Program-made: the position numbers and the translations under genes | The notes under the pieces: generated by a model | What the model saw: the letters and a program-made list of their open reading frames with translations, nothing else | What the model was told of the DNA's origin: nothing | Databases searched by the model: none | Source of the DNA: Thiotrichales bacterium | GTDB lineage: Bacteria > Pseudomonadota > Gammaproteobacteria > UWMA-0217 | Direction of reading: 5' to 3' | Assembly (NCBI GenBank): GCA_024763135.1 | Contig: JANTGD010000101.1 | Coordinates: 1 to 10,089, forward strand | DNA length: 10,089 nt | Shown here: one piece after another, positions 1 through 5,899 of the stretch | How positions within the stretch are numbered: position 1 is the first letter of the stretch | Layout: every line of letters begins with the position of its first letter

Positions 1-521
1 GATTGGACCCCGACAGGACGCAGAAAGAACACGACCAAGCGCCCAAATAGCGTGGCGAGATGCAGAAACTGGGGATCCAAACTGTTGACACAGGCGTAAT
101 GCGGATTCAAGCCCGTATTGTTGTGTACATCTACGCTCGCAAACACATGACGCTGCGCCATGGTCTCAACCACCATGTTGGCCATGTCCGTTTCTCCACA
201 AGCCGGCAACTCCGTACCCGGCCAGATGCGATTAAAATCCGGTTGCCCGTCCAGTCGGCGCAGCCCTGCAGCGGCGGCAGACACATTACCAATAAATATC
301 GACAATGCGCGTGGCAGCATCTGCTCCTGGTAGTCACGCAGCAGGCGCTGTACAGCCTCCAGGCCCGTTGTTTCATTCCCATGCAGCAATACCGAGACAA
401 ACAGCGGTTCCTCGCGGCGCCCGGGTAAATGAATCAGCGTCGGCTTGCCGAGCAAACCGAGGAGGTCCCGCGCCGAAGCTTGCAAAAACCCCTCCGGCAC
501 ATAGTTGATTTCATTAAACAT
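1..521 (-). CDS. AspA/AstE-like M14 family zinc hydrolase (partial, C-terminus beyond window)
   Basis: The first 173 codons of a protein whose remainder lies left of the window. I translated it by hand from ATG 521-519, since the open frame runs off the edge. Seen: a zinc-site motif HGNE (H47, E50), an NVSAAAAG segment, an R-x-L-D-G-x-P-D-F-N-R-x-W-P segment near residues 89-101, and a second zinc histidine in DVHNNTG (H133). These match the succinylglutamate desuccinylase/aspartoacylase branch of M14 carboxypeptidase-like enzymes, which cleave an amide bond of an N-acylated amino acid or a terminal peptide-like bond. The substrate cannot be read from sequence. Members are usually roughly 330-370 residues, so about half is visible. 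No signal peptide, so cytoplasmic. The start overlaps the end of the upstream ligase gene by 8 bases, implying translational coupling. An in-frame ATG at 569-567 would add 16 residues, but the chosen N-terminus resembles family members better. Family call is firm; function is open. Confidence 0.85.
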   Translation of the reverse strand, partial: MFNEINYVPEGFLQASARDLLGLLGKPTLIHLPGRREEPLFVSVLLHGNETTGLEAVQRLLRDYQEQMLPRALSIFIGNVSAAAAGLRRLDGQPDFNRIWPGTELPACGETDMANMVVETMAQRHVFASVDVHNNTGLNPHYACVNSLDPQFLHLATLFGRLVVFFLRPVGVQ

Positions 522-1947
522 GGCCAACCGGCCATTGATGAACGGGCCTGCCCCCTTGTTGATTGGCATGATAGACCGAGGTCATAAGCTCGAAGTCTCC
601 AGAATGTTGTTGCAAAAATTGCCGCTGCCATTGGGCTCCGGTTTGGCCTGTTTCGATACGTTCGGCAATGATGCAAAGGTTGTGTTCAATCTCGGCTTCA
701 CTGATGCCGAGAGACTGCAGTCCTTCCCGTGCCTGTGGAATCAACCACTGGCAAACTAGCTGGCTGAGCGTGATGCGCTGACCATTCTGCCAGCGCACAT
801 GGGTGCCTAGGCCGGTCTTGGCCGCTTGGTAAAAATTATCCCGCGCGCTCGCAAAGTCGAGAGGAAGTGACCGATCCGGACGTGCATGGAACGCCACGAG
901 ACCATAGTAAAATGCCGCATTGGCCAGCATATCGGCCACCGTGGGTCCGGTGGGGATGACGCGGTGTTCGATCCTGAAATGTGGCGTACCCTCGGGATCG
1001 AATCCCACCAGAGGCCGATTCCAACGCCAGATCGTGCCATTGTGTAAGCGCAAATGGCTCATCGACTCCACTGGCGTATCGAACAAGCGAGGCAGCAACA
1101 CCGGAAAATGCTCCAGATTCTCGTTGAAACATTCGAGGATCGAATGGCGCGCATAACCCGAACCAAAGCTGACCCGACGCAGCGGCCCCTGAGCCACACC
1201 GCGATACCCTCCGACCTCGATGGCCTGCTCAAACAAGGGGATGCGCGTTTCATCCCATAGATCACGGCCAAACAGGTACGGGGAATTACCCGCCACCCCC
1301 ACACTGGCAAAGGACAGGGCGATCGCGGCATTGTAATAACAATGGGCACGCTCAAAAGGCACCTGTAAATGCAGCTGGAACGAGGTTGTCGCTGCTTCAA
1401 GCATCACGTCGTTGTGATCGTACTGCAAATGCTCACGCCCAACGATATCGAGATGCACGGGACGCCCGCGAAAGCGTAAAATCTGCTCATTCAGCGCCCG
1501 GTAGCGATTGAGCGGTGTCATATTCTTGAGATTCAACTGGTCACGTCGCAAGGTCGGCAAAATGCCAATCATGACGAGGTGCTCGCCACGCGACTCCGCC
1601 AACGCTGATACACGCTGGAGAAAGGCATCCAGATCCCGCTGCATTGTATCCAGAGCACCCCGTTGCAAGGGTAAGGGAGGATAGTTCAGCTCGATATTGA
1701 ACAGCGCAAGCTCGGGCGTTGCCAGGGGATCATCGAGCGCAGTGAGGAAAGCCGTGTTATCGGGAGTCGCCTGCATCGCGGCATCCACCAACCAGGCTTC
1801 GACTTCATACCCCGCCAAGTTGCCCTGATGTGAACAGGCCCCATTGGTATAGCAGGCATTCAGCCACTGCGTCTCTTCCCGCAACCGTGCCAAGAACTCT
1901 GAAAAGTCCTCCTCGCTGAAATGCGCACTGCTGATTTCCTGCCCCAT
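514..1947 (-). CDS. Glutamate-cysteine ligase, GCS2-type family protein
   Basis: A complete 477-residue protein of the GCS2-type carboxylate-amine ligase family, which uses ATP to join the glutamate gamma-carboxyl to an amino group; classically this makes gamma-glutamylcysteine, the first step of glutathione synthesis. Seen: the family's acidic metal/ATP motif G-Y-E-V-E-A-W (46-52), FNIELN (83-88), a central MLEAATTSFQLHLQV strand, NSPYLFGRDLWDETR, LHNGTIWRWNRP, and FRIEHRVIPTGP. No signal peptide or membrane segment. The ATG at 1947-1945 is the only reasonable start, since a stop (TAG) lies 15 bases upstream in frame. There is no clear Shine-Dalgarno sequence directly ahead of it. The downstream hydrolase gene starts inside its last codons. 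Many genomes label this family simply glutamate-cysteine ligase, but true cysteine specificity is inferred, and another amine acceptor is possible given the hydrolase partner. I withhold gshA because this is not the E. coli GshA type. Confidence 0.85.
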   Translation of the reverse strand: MGQEISSAHFSEEDFSEFLARLREETQWLNACYTNGACSHQGNLAGYEVEAWLVDAAMQATPDNTAFLTALDDPLATPELALFNIELNYPPLPLQRGALDTMQRDLDAFLQRVSALAESRGEHLVMIGILPTLRRDQLNLKNMTPLNRYRALNEQILRFRGRPVHLDIVGREHLQYDHNDVMLEAATTSFQLHLQVPFERAHCYYNAAIALSFASVGVAGNSPYLFGRDLWDETRIPLFEQAIEVGGYRGVAQGPLRRVSFGSGYARHSILECFNENLEHFPVLLPRLFDTPVESMSHLRLHNGTIWRWNRPLVGFDPEGTPHFRIEHRVIPTGPTVADMLANAAFYYGLVAFHARPDRSLPLDFASARDNFYQAAKTGLGTHVRWQNGQRITLSQLVCQWLIPQAREGLQSLGISEAEIEHNLCIIAERIETGQTGAQWQRQFLQQHSGDFELMTSVYHANQQGGRPVHQWPVGHV

Positions 1948-2035
1948 TGGGTTGTCTTTGGCCTATTTATCGTTTGTTTCGGATACGTTGTAAGCCACGT
2001 CTGTTCCCCAGAAGGTGCGGCTCGCCGGGAATGGC

Positions 2036-2043
2036 TCCTCCTT
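2036..2043 (-). promoter_or_regulatory. Orphan Shine-Dalgarno-like sequence in the ligase leader
   Basis: AAGGAGGA on the minus strand, nearly a full complement of the 16S rRNA 3' end, yet about 88 bases upstream of the ligase ATG and not followed by ATG, GTG or TTG at a normal distance. The only nearby rare start is an ATT 3 bases beyond it, which opens an 18-codon frame ending at a TAA shortly before the ligase gene. It may be chance, a ribosome standby site or a leader peptide signal; the sequence alone does not decide. Confidence 0.25.
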
Positions 2044-2102
2044 GCCAAGAGACGCAACCGCGATGAATACTCAGAAACCCACTGAACGAGGCTTTACAAT
2101 GG

Positions 2103-2108
2103 ATTATA
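2103..2108 (-). promoter_or_regulatory. Candidate sigma70 -10 box (TATAAT) for the ligase/hydrolase pair
   Basis: A perfect TATAAT read on the minus strand, in the 229-base gap ahead of the glutamate-cysteine ligase gene. I see no good -35 box at 16-18 bases (the region reads about ATGGAG) and no TGn extension. If used, transcription would start near 2096 and give a leader of about 148 bases before the ligase ATG. The rest of the gap (1948-2176) holds an orphan Shine-Dalgarno-like sequence, a GC hairpin near 2134-2159 and no convincing gene. Confidence 0.4.
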
Positions 2109-2133
2109 ACTACTCAGGGTGTTGCTCCATTCA

Positions 2134-2159
2134 TTTTGCCCAAAGGAGGGCAGAAGCCC
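2134..2159 (-). terminator. GC hairpin after the Tim44-domain gene (weak terminator candidate)
   Basis: Starting 18 bases past the Tim44 gene's stop, the minus strand holds three alternating GGGC/GCCC blocks. They can fold as GGGC-TTCT-GCCC or, exclusively, as an 8-bp stem TTCTGCCC/GGGCAAAA around TCCTTT (one G-T pair). No run of T follows, so a classic intrinsic terminator is doubtful. Confidence 0.22.
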
Positions 2160-2176
2160 ACCCCTGGATTATCCGC

Positions 2177-3088
2177 TTAGTGTCCCATTTGCCGAATGCC
2201 CGCTAACAGCCAGTCTGCCTGTGGTTCATTCAGCGGATGCTCCACATGCCAGATCTCTGCGAATTGCTCGGGCAAATAACCTTCGGTTTGTTCCTCTCCC
2301 TGAAACAATATGGCCGCAACGACCTTATCTCCATCTTGCAACAGATCGAGTAACTGCGCCTGCAACGCAGTAATCTCACTATTCGGCTCATGAGCTGCCT
2401 TCGTTTGTAGCTGCTGTTGCAGTGCTGCAAAGAATTCGGGCGTCGTGTACTGCCGAATTTCATCGAGATCACGTCGCTCCCAGGCACGATGCAGCGCACG
2501 AAAATGTTGCTCCACTTCGCTCATGAATGTCTGCTCATCGAACCAAGCTGGCGCAATGGAAAGCTTGTCACCTTTGAGTCCTGAACCAATTTCGGGAACC
2601 GCAAAACCATCTGCAGCTTGTGGGTGACTCGGTGTCTCGTGACTGGATGAGCCAGAATAACTGCTGGGTCCGCCCGCGGGGGCTTCACGCCGGTAAGCCG
2701 GAGCTGGGCGGCGCAATGCGCGCATCAGCCATATGCCGCCGAAGACGAGACCACCGATCAGCAGAATATCGAATAGATTGATGCCCTCGAACGCGCCGCC
2801 AAACAACATGGCGCCCAGCAATCCGCCAGCCGCCAGCCCCATGAGTGGGCCCGCCCAGCCTCCTCGACGCCCAGGTTGCTGCGCACCAGGCTTTGCTTCA
2901 CGCGCAGGCGAGGCGACATCGTTACGCTTGGGTGCTGCCAGTGGTTTCGCCTGGCGGGAATAGTTATAGCTCTTACCAAAGCTCATGCCTCCGCCGAGGC
3001 GTTTGGCTTCGACCGGCGTCGTCGTCAACAACAAAGTTGCGCCCAGTAAGACGGAGAACGCACCAGTCAATAACAGTTTGATCTTCAC
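2177..3088 (-). CDS. Tim44-domain protein, secreted or inner-membrane anchored
   Basis: A 303-residue protein started at GTG 3088-3086, the start that gives a complete signal peptide: MKIK, a hydrophobic core (5-24), then PVEA with likely cleavage after A28. After a basic, Gly/Pro/Ala-rich stretch (29-78) come two glycine-rich hydrophobic segments (about 79-100 and 103-122) ending in LMRALRR, likely membrane helices. A Ser/Gly/Pro linker (about 128-165) leads to a C-terminal domain (about 180-300) with the bacterial Tim44-like pattern: a helical FMSEVEQHFRALHRAWERRDLDEIRQYTTPEFF-type segment (quoted here only as its opening FMSEVEQHFRALHRAWERRD and following DLDEIRQYTTPEFF) and strands ending in an EIWHVEHP-like core. 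Bacterial relatives are common in Proteobacteria and have no settled role; the mitochondrial namesake helps protein import. Its own promoter is likely, as 134 bases separate it from ispB. Cell-envelope location is inferred from the hydrophobic segments. Confidence 0.8.
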   Translation of the reverse strand: MKIKLLLTGAFSVLLGATLLLTTTPVEAKRLGGGMSFGKSYNYSRQAKPLAAPKRNDVASPAREAKPGAQQPGRRGGWAGPLMGLAAGGLLGAMLFGGAFEGINLFDILLIGGLVFGGIWLMRALRRPAPAYRREAPAGGPSSYSGSSSHETPSHPQAADGFAVPEIGSGLKGDKLSIAPAWFDEQTFMSEVEQHFRALHRAWERRDLDEIRQYTTPEFFAALQQQLQTKAAHEPNSEITALQAQLLDLLQDGDKVVAAILFQGEEQTEGYLPEQFAEIWHVEHPLNEPQADWLLAGIRQMGH

Positions 3089-3098
3089 AATAAAGATG

Positions 3099-3102
3099 CT
3101 CC
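3099..3102 (-). promoter_or_regulatory. Ribosome binding site of the Tim44-domain gene
   Basis: GGAG on the minus strand, 10 bases ahead of GTG 3088. The spacing is slightly long, but it is the only purine-rich match and there is no in-frame ATG, GTG or TTG between the upstream stop (TAA at 3121-3119) and this GTG, so it supports the non-ATG start. Confidence 0.45.
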
Positions 3103-3121
3103 ATTGAACAATAGAGCCTTA

Positions 3122-3150
3122 ACCATAGGGGCGCCCCACAGAGAAAGCAA
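3122..3150 (-). promoter_or_regulatory. Candidate promoter with palindrome ahead of the Tim44-domain gene
   Basis: On the minus strand TTGCTT (3150-3145) and TATGGT (3127-3122) are separated by 17 bases, a sigma70-like layout with weak boxes (3/6 and 4/6 matches). The perfect 10-base palindrome GGGGCGCCCC (3128-3137) fills the spacer next to the -10 box, where a repressor or regulator could bind. The predicted transcript would start near 3115, about 27 bases before the GTG. Confidence 0.3.
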
Positions 3151-3198
3151 GAAGCCCCACCGCGTCTTCTTAGTATCGTGTTTCACAAATCCAGGATT

Positions 3199-3218
3199 AA
3201 GAAAGTCAGCTCAGCTGA
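3199..3218 (-). terminator. Weak hairpin after ispB
   Basis: Four bases past the ispB stop, the minus strand has TCAGC-TGA-GCTGA, a 5-bp stem, followed by CTTTCTT. The same bases form the palindrome CTCAGCTGAG (3210-3219). The stem is short and the T run interrupted, so it is at best a weak intrinsic terminator. Confidence 0.28.
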
Positions 3219-3222
3219 GTGA

Positions 3223-4191
3223 TCAATAACGCCGGGCGACGGATTGCTGCGCCAGCCCCATGAGTGACACACGATAAGGTGACTCCGGCAAATCCCGCAG
3301 TGCTGCCGACGCCTTCTGCGCCTCTGTCTCGGCTACCTGACGGGTGTAGTCGGTCGCCTTGGTCGCATGAATCACCTCCAAAACAGGCTCTATATACTCT
3401 CGCCCCCCTTGCTCAATGGCGCTACGAATCACTTCAGCCTGCGCGTCACTGCCCATGCGCATGGCGTAAATCAATGGCAGCGTGGGCTTACCTTCTTCAA
3501 GGTCGTCACCGAGTGACTTGCCCAGTTCCTCTTCGGTGGATTCGTAGTCCAGCACATCGTCAATCAACTGAAACGCGCAACCGAGATGCATGCCATACTC
3601 TGCAAGGCTCTGCTCGATCGCCGGAGACTGCTGGCCGAGTACTGCCCCTAACCGGGTTGCTGCTTCGAAAAGCTTGGCGGTCTTGGCGTAAATCACATCG
3701 AGATAGCGTTGCTCGCTCGTATCGGGGTCATGAATATTGAGCAGCTGCATGACTTCACCTTCAGCAATCGTGTTGGTGGTATGTGAGAGAATCTCCATGA
3801 CGCGCATTTCGCCGACTTCGACCATCATTTCGAAGGATCGGGAATACAAAAAATCGCCGACCAGTACCGCCGCTTCATTCCCCCACACCGCGTTCGCGGT
3901 ATCCTGTCCGCGGCGCAGTTTAGAATCATCCACAACATCATCGTGCAGCAAAGTTGCAGTATGAATGAACTCGATGATCGCAGCCGTCAGGTGAGCCTGC
4001 GGATCGAGTGCCTGGCAAGCCCCCGCCGCAAGCAGTACCAATGCAGGGCGAACGCGTTTGCCACCGCTATTGACGATATAATGGCCCATTTGATTGACCA
4101 GAACGACGTCCGATGCCAACCGCTCGACAATCAATCGATTGACCGCCTGCATATCGTCCGCAATGAGATTGAGAGGTGCTGAGGAGTCCAT
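3223..4191 (-). CDS. ispB: Octaprenyl diphosphate synthase (all-trans polyprenyl synthase)
   Basis: A 322-residue trans-prenyltransferase that extends farnesyl diphosphate with isopentenyl diphosphate to the long side chain of ubiquinone or menaquinone, in the cytosol. Seen from ATG 4191: the GGKRVRP diphosphate-binding motif (43-49), first aspartate-rich motif DDVVD (84-88), second DDVLD (211-215), GDFLYSR, EGEVMQL, KTAKLFEA and the EGKPTLPLIYA segment, all in normal order. Chain length (octaprenyl) is inferred from close resemblance to E. coli IspB (323 residues), not proven. A GTG at 4203-4201 would add four residues; I prefer ATG 4191 because the N-terminus then aligns with E. coli IspB and a putative promoter box overlaps the GTG. 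Neither start has a visible Shine-Dalgarno sequence. It is divergent from murJ, an unusual neighbour: in Pseudomonas-type genomes ispB is divergent from rplU. Confidence 0.95.
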   Translation of the reverse strand: MDSSAPLNLIADDMQAVNRLIVERLASDVVLVNQMGHYIVNSGGKRVRPALVLLAAGACQALDPQAHLTAAIIEFIHTATLLHDDVVDDSKLRRGQDTANAVWGNEAAVLVGDFLYSRSFEMMVEVGEMRVMEILSHTTNTIAEGEVMQLLNIHDPDTSEQRYLDVIYAKTAKLFEAATRLGAVLGQQSPAIEQSLAEYGMHLGCAFQLIDDVLDYESTEEELGKSLGDDLEEGKPTLPLIYAMRMGSDAQAEVIRSAIEQGGREYIEPVLEVIHATKATDYTRQVAETEAQKASAALRDLPESPYRVSLMGLAQQSVARRY

Positions 4192-4199
4192 GGGACGCG

Positions 4200-4228
4200 A
4201 CACTAGCCATTCGTGTGACGAGGGTCAA
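4200..4228 (-). promoter_or_regulatory. Candidate sigma70 promoter of ispB
   Basis: On the minus strand TTGACC (4228-4223, 5/6 to the -35 consensus) lies 17 bases from TAGTGT (4205-4200, 3/6 to the -10 consensus). The predicted start, near 4193, is only about 2 bases before the ATG at 4191, so the message would be nearly leaderless; this fits the absence of a Shine-Dalgarno sequence. A more distant alternative is TTGCTC...GATAAC on the same strand inside the start of murJ. I could not identify a convincing plus-strand promoter for murJ in 4192-4280. Confidence 0.35.
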
Positions 4229-4268
4229 GCATTTCCCACGTTGCACCACATCTGACCAGTTATCGGCC

Positions 4269-4275
4269 AAAGGGG
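4269..4275 (+). promoter_or_regulatory. Ribosome binding site deciding the TTG start of murJ
   Basis: AAAGGGG ends 5 bases before TTG 4281. It is a good purine-rich match at a suitable distance, directly ahead of the codons for the conserved MurJ N-terminus (SKKLLKSSAIVSGMT), and supports TTG over the distant ATG at 4176. Confidence 0.6.
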
Positions 4276-4280
4276 CAGCA

Positions 4281-5843
4281 TTGAGCAAAAAACTCTTGAA
4301 ATCGTCAGCCATTGTGAGCGGCATGACCCTTATTTCGCGGTTAATGGGCTTTGTGCGCGATATGGTCATTGCGATCAGCTTTGGCGCAACGGGGATGACC
4401 GATGCCTTCTTTGTCGCGTTTCGTATTCCCAATTTGCTGCGCCGTATGTTTGCCGAAGGCGCGTTTGCTCAGGCCTTTGTTCCGGTATTTACCGAATATC
4501 GCAACCGCCGCAGCCCCGCCGAGCTGCGTGACCTGGCCGATCATGTCAGCGGCGCTCTGTTACTGGTCCTATCGCTGATCACCCTCTTCGGCATTCTCGC
4601 AGCACCGCTACTGATCTGGCTCTTCGCCCCCGGTTTTGGGGACACACCCGACCAGCAGGCACTTGCCACCTGGATGCTACGGATTACCTTCCCCTATGCC
4701 TTATTTATCTCCCTGACCGCGCTCGCCGGCGGCATACTCAACAGTTTCGAACGTTTCGCCGTCCCCGCTTTCACCCCTGTGTTTCTCAATCTGTGCATGA
4801 TTGCCGCGGCGCTATGGCTCGCACCGCGCATGGCCGAACCGGTCACCGCACTCGCCTGGGGCGTCTTCGCGGCAGGGGTGGTGCAATTGGCATTTCAACT
4901 GCCCGCACTCTATCGCATCGGCCTGATGCCACGGCCGCGCTTGCGCTGGGCGCACGCTGGCGTCAAACGCATTACGCGACTCATGCTGCCCGCACTATTT
5001 GGTTCCTCCGTGGCACAGCTCAATATGTTGCTCAATACAATCATCGCCTCATTCTTAGTAACCGGGAGTATCTCCTGGCTCTATTTTTCTGACCGCTTCG
5101 TGGAATTGCCCCTGGCGCTCTTCGGCATTGCACTGAGCACCGTGATCTTGCCCAAACTTTCCAAAGAACATGCCACGGCAACACCCGATGCGTTCAGCGC
5201 CACCCTCGACTGGGGATTACGCTTGGGCCTGTTGATTGCCCTGCCCGCTACCCTCGGCCTCATGCTGCTCGCCGGGCCCATCATCGCCACGTTATTGCAG
5301 TATCAATCATTCACCGCTTTTGAAACGCGCATGGTAGCGATTGCGCTTGCCGTCTATGCCATGGGGCTGCCTGGTTTCGTCCTGGTCAAAGTGCTTGCGC
5401 CGGGTTTTTTTTCACGCCAGGACACCACGACGCCGGTGCGAATCGGATTAGTCGCAATGGCAGCCAACATGCTTTTCTACGCGGTGATTGCCGTCCCTTG
5501 GATACTGTTTCACGGTCCCGCGCCACACGCTGCGCTCGCGTTTTGCACCGCGGCCGCATCGTTTGTCAATGCTGGCCTGTTATGGCGGCGTCTGCGTCAC
5601 GACAAGGTGTACCGCCCCAGGCCGGGTTGGGTTACGCTGGCTTGGCGTGTCAGCACCGCACTGATCGCCATGGGCCTACTGCTCACCTGGCTCACTCCCC
5701 CCCTTGCCGCCTGGGAGCACTGGAGTATGCTGCATCGCGGTCTCGTCCTCGCTGGACTCATCGGCGGTGCTGCATGTGCGTATCTCCTAAGCCTCTGGCT
5801 GGTAGGTCTGCGGCCGAGAGACGTGTTGCGATCTACCGCATAA
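4281..5843 (+). CDS. murJ: Lipid II flippase (MviN/MurJ)
   Basis: A 520-residue polytopic membrane protein of the MOP exporter superfamily that flips undecaprenyl-linked peptidoglycan precursor (lipid II) across the inner membrane. Seen from TTG 4281: the conserved opening KSSAIVSGMTLISRLMGFVRD, with arginines R20 and R26, D41 in TDAFFVAF, R54 in PNLLRR, and the GSISWLYFSDRFVELP segment with S265, R272 and E275. These correspond, at a constant +2 offset, to E. coli R18, R24, D39, R52, S263, R270 and E273, the charged central-cavity residues known to matter for function. About 14 hydrophobic segments follow the family pattern, and length matches (E. coli 511). An upstream in-frame ATG at 4176 would add 35 hydrophilic residues unlike MurJ and run into the ispB coding region, so I reject it. 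It heads the plus-strand cluster; ribF follows after 56 bases with no obvious terminator. Confidence 0.95.
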   Translation: MSKKLLKSSAIVSGMTLISRLMGFVRDMVIAISFGATGMTDAFFVAFRIPNLLRRMFAEGAFAQAFVPVFTEYRNRRSPAELRDLADHVSGALLLVLSLITLFGILAAPLLIWLFAPGFGDTPDQQALATWMLRITFPYALFISLTALAGGILNSFERFAVPAFTPVFLNLCMIAAALWLAPRMAEPVTALAWGVFAAGVVQLAFQLPALYRIGLMPRPRLRWAHAGVKRITRLMLPALFGSSVAQLNMLLNTIIASFLVTGSISWLYFSDRFVELPLALFGIALSTVILPKLSKEHATATPDAFSATLDWGLRLGLLIALPATLGLMLLAGPIIATLLQYQSFTAFETRMVAIALAVYAMGLPGFVLVKVLAPGFFSRQDTTTPVRIGLVAMAANMLFYAVIAVPWILFHGPAPHAALAFCTAAASFVNAGLLWRRLRHDKVYRPRPGWVTLAWRVSTALIAMGLLLTWLTPPLAAWEHWSMLHRGLVLAGLIGGAACAYLLSLWLVGLRPRDVLRSTA

Positions 5844-5855
5844 CGGAGGTTCAGG

Positions 5856-5861
5856 TATAAT
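5856..5861 (+). promoter_or_regulatory. Candidate -10 box (TATAAT) for ribF-ileS-lspA
   Basis: A perfect TATAAT lies 13 bases past the murJ stop and 38 bases before the ribF ATG. The preceding bases are AGG rather than TGn (one mismatch to an extended -10). No clear -35 box sits at 16-18 bases; TTGCGA at 5826 is too far. It could give the ribF-ileS-lspA group its own start, near 5868, besides readthrough from murJ. Confidence 0.45.
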
Positions 5862-5899
5862 TTCGCGCTTTTCGAACCACCACCTGGAATGACTGACAC

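Noticed and set aside
60..428. Plus-strand open frame of 122 codons at the left edge
   Set aside because: Opposite to the M14 hydrolase, whose frame carries clear zinc-site motifs.
522..569. Upstream ATG at 569-567 for the M14 hydrolase, adding 16 residues
   Set aside because: No better ribosome binding site, and the family-like N-terminus begins at the ATG at 521.
1860..2057. Minus-strand open frame of 65 codons spanning the ligase leader and start
   Set aside because: Out of frame with the ligase, rich in Arg and Ser without a domain, and half of it lies within the ligase coding region.
3264..3740. Plus-strand open frame of 158 codons inside ispB
   Set aside because: Fully antisense to intact ispB, whose motifs explain the region.
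4192..4203. GTG start for ispB four codons upstream
   Set aside because: No ribosome binding site, it overlaps the putative -10 box, and ATG 4191 matches the E. coli IspB N-terminal length; not fully excluded.
4176..4280. In-frame ATG extension of murJ by 35 codons
   Set aside because: The extra residues are hydrophilic and unlike MurJ N-termini, they overlap the ispB start, and TTG 4281 has a better ribosome binding site and matches the family start.
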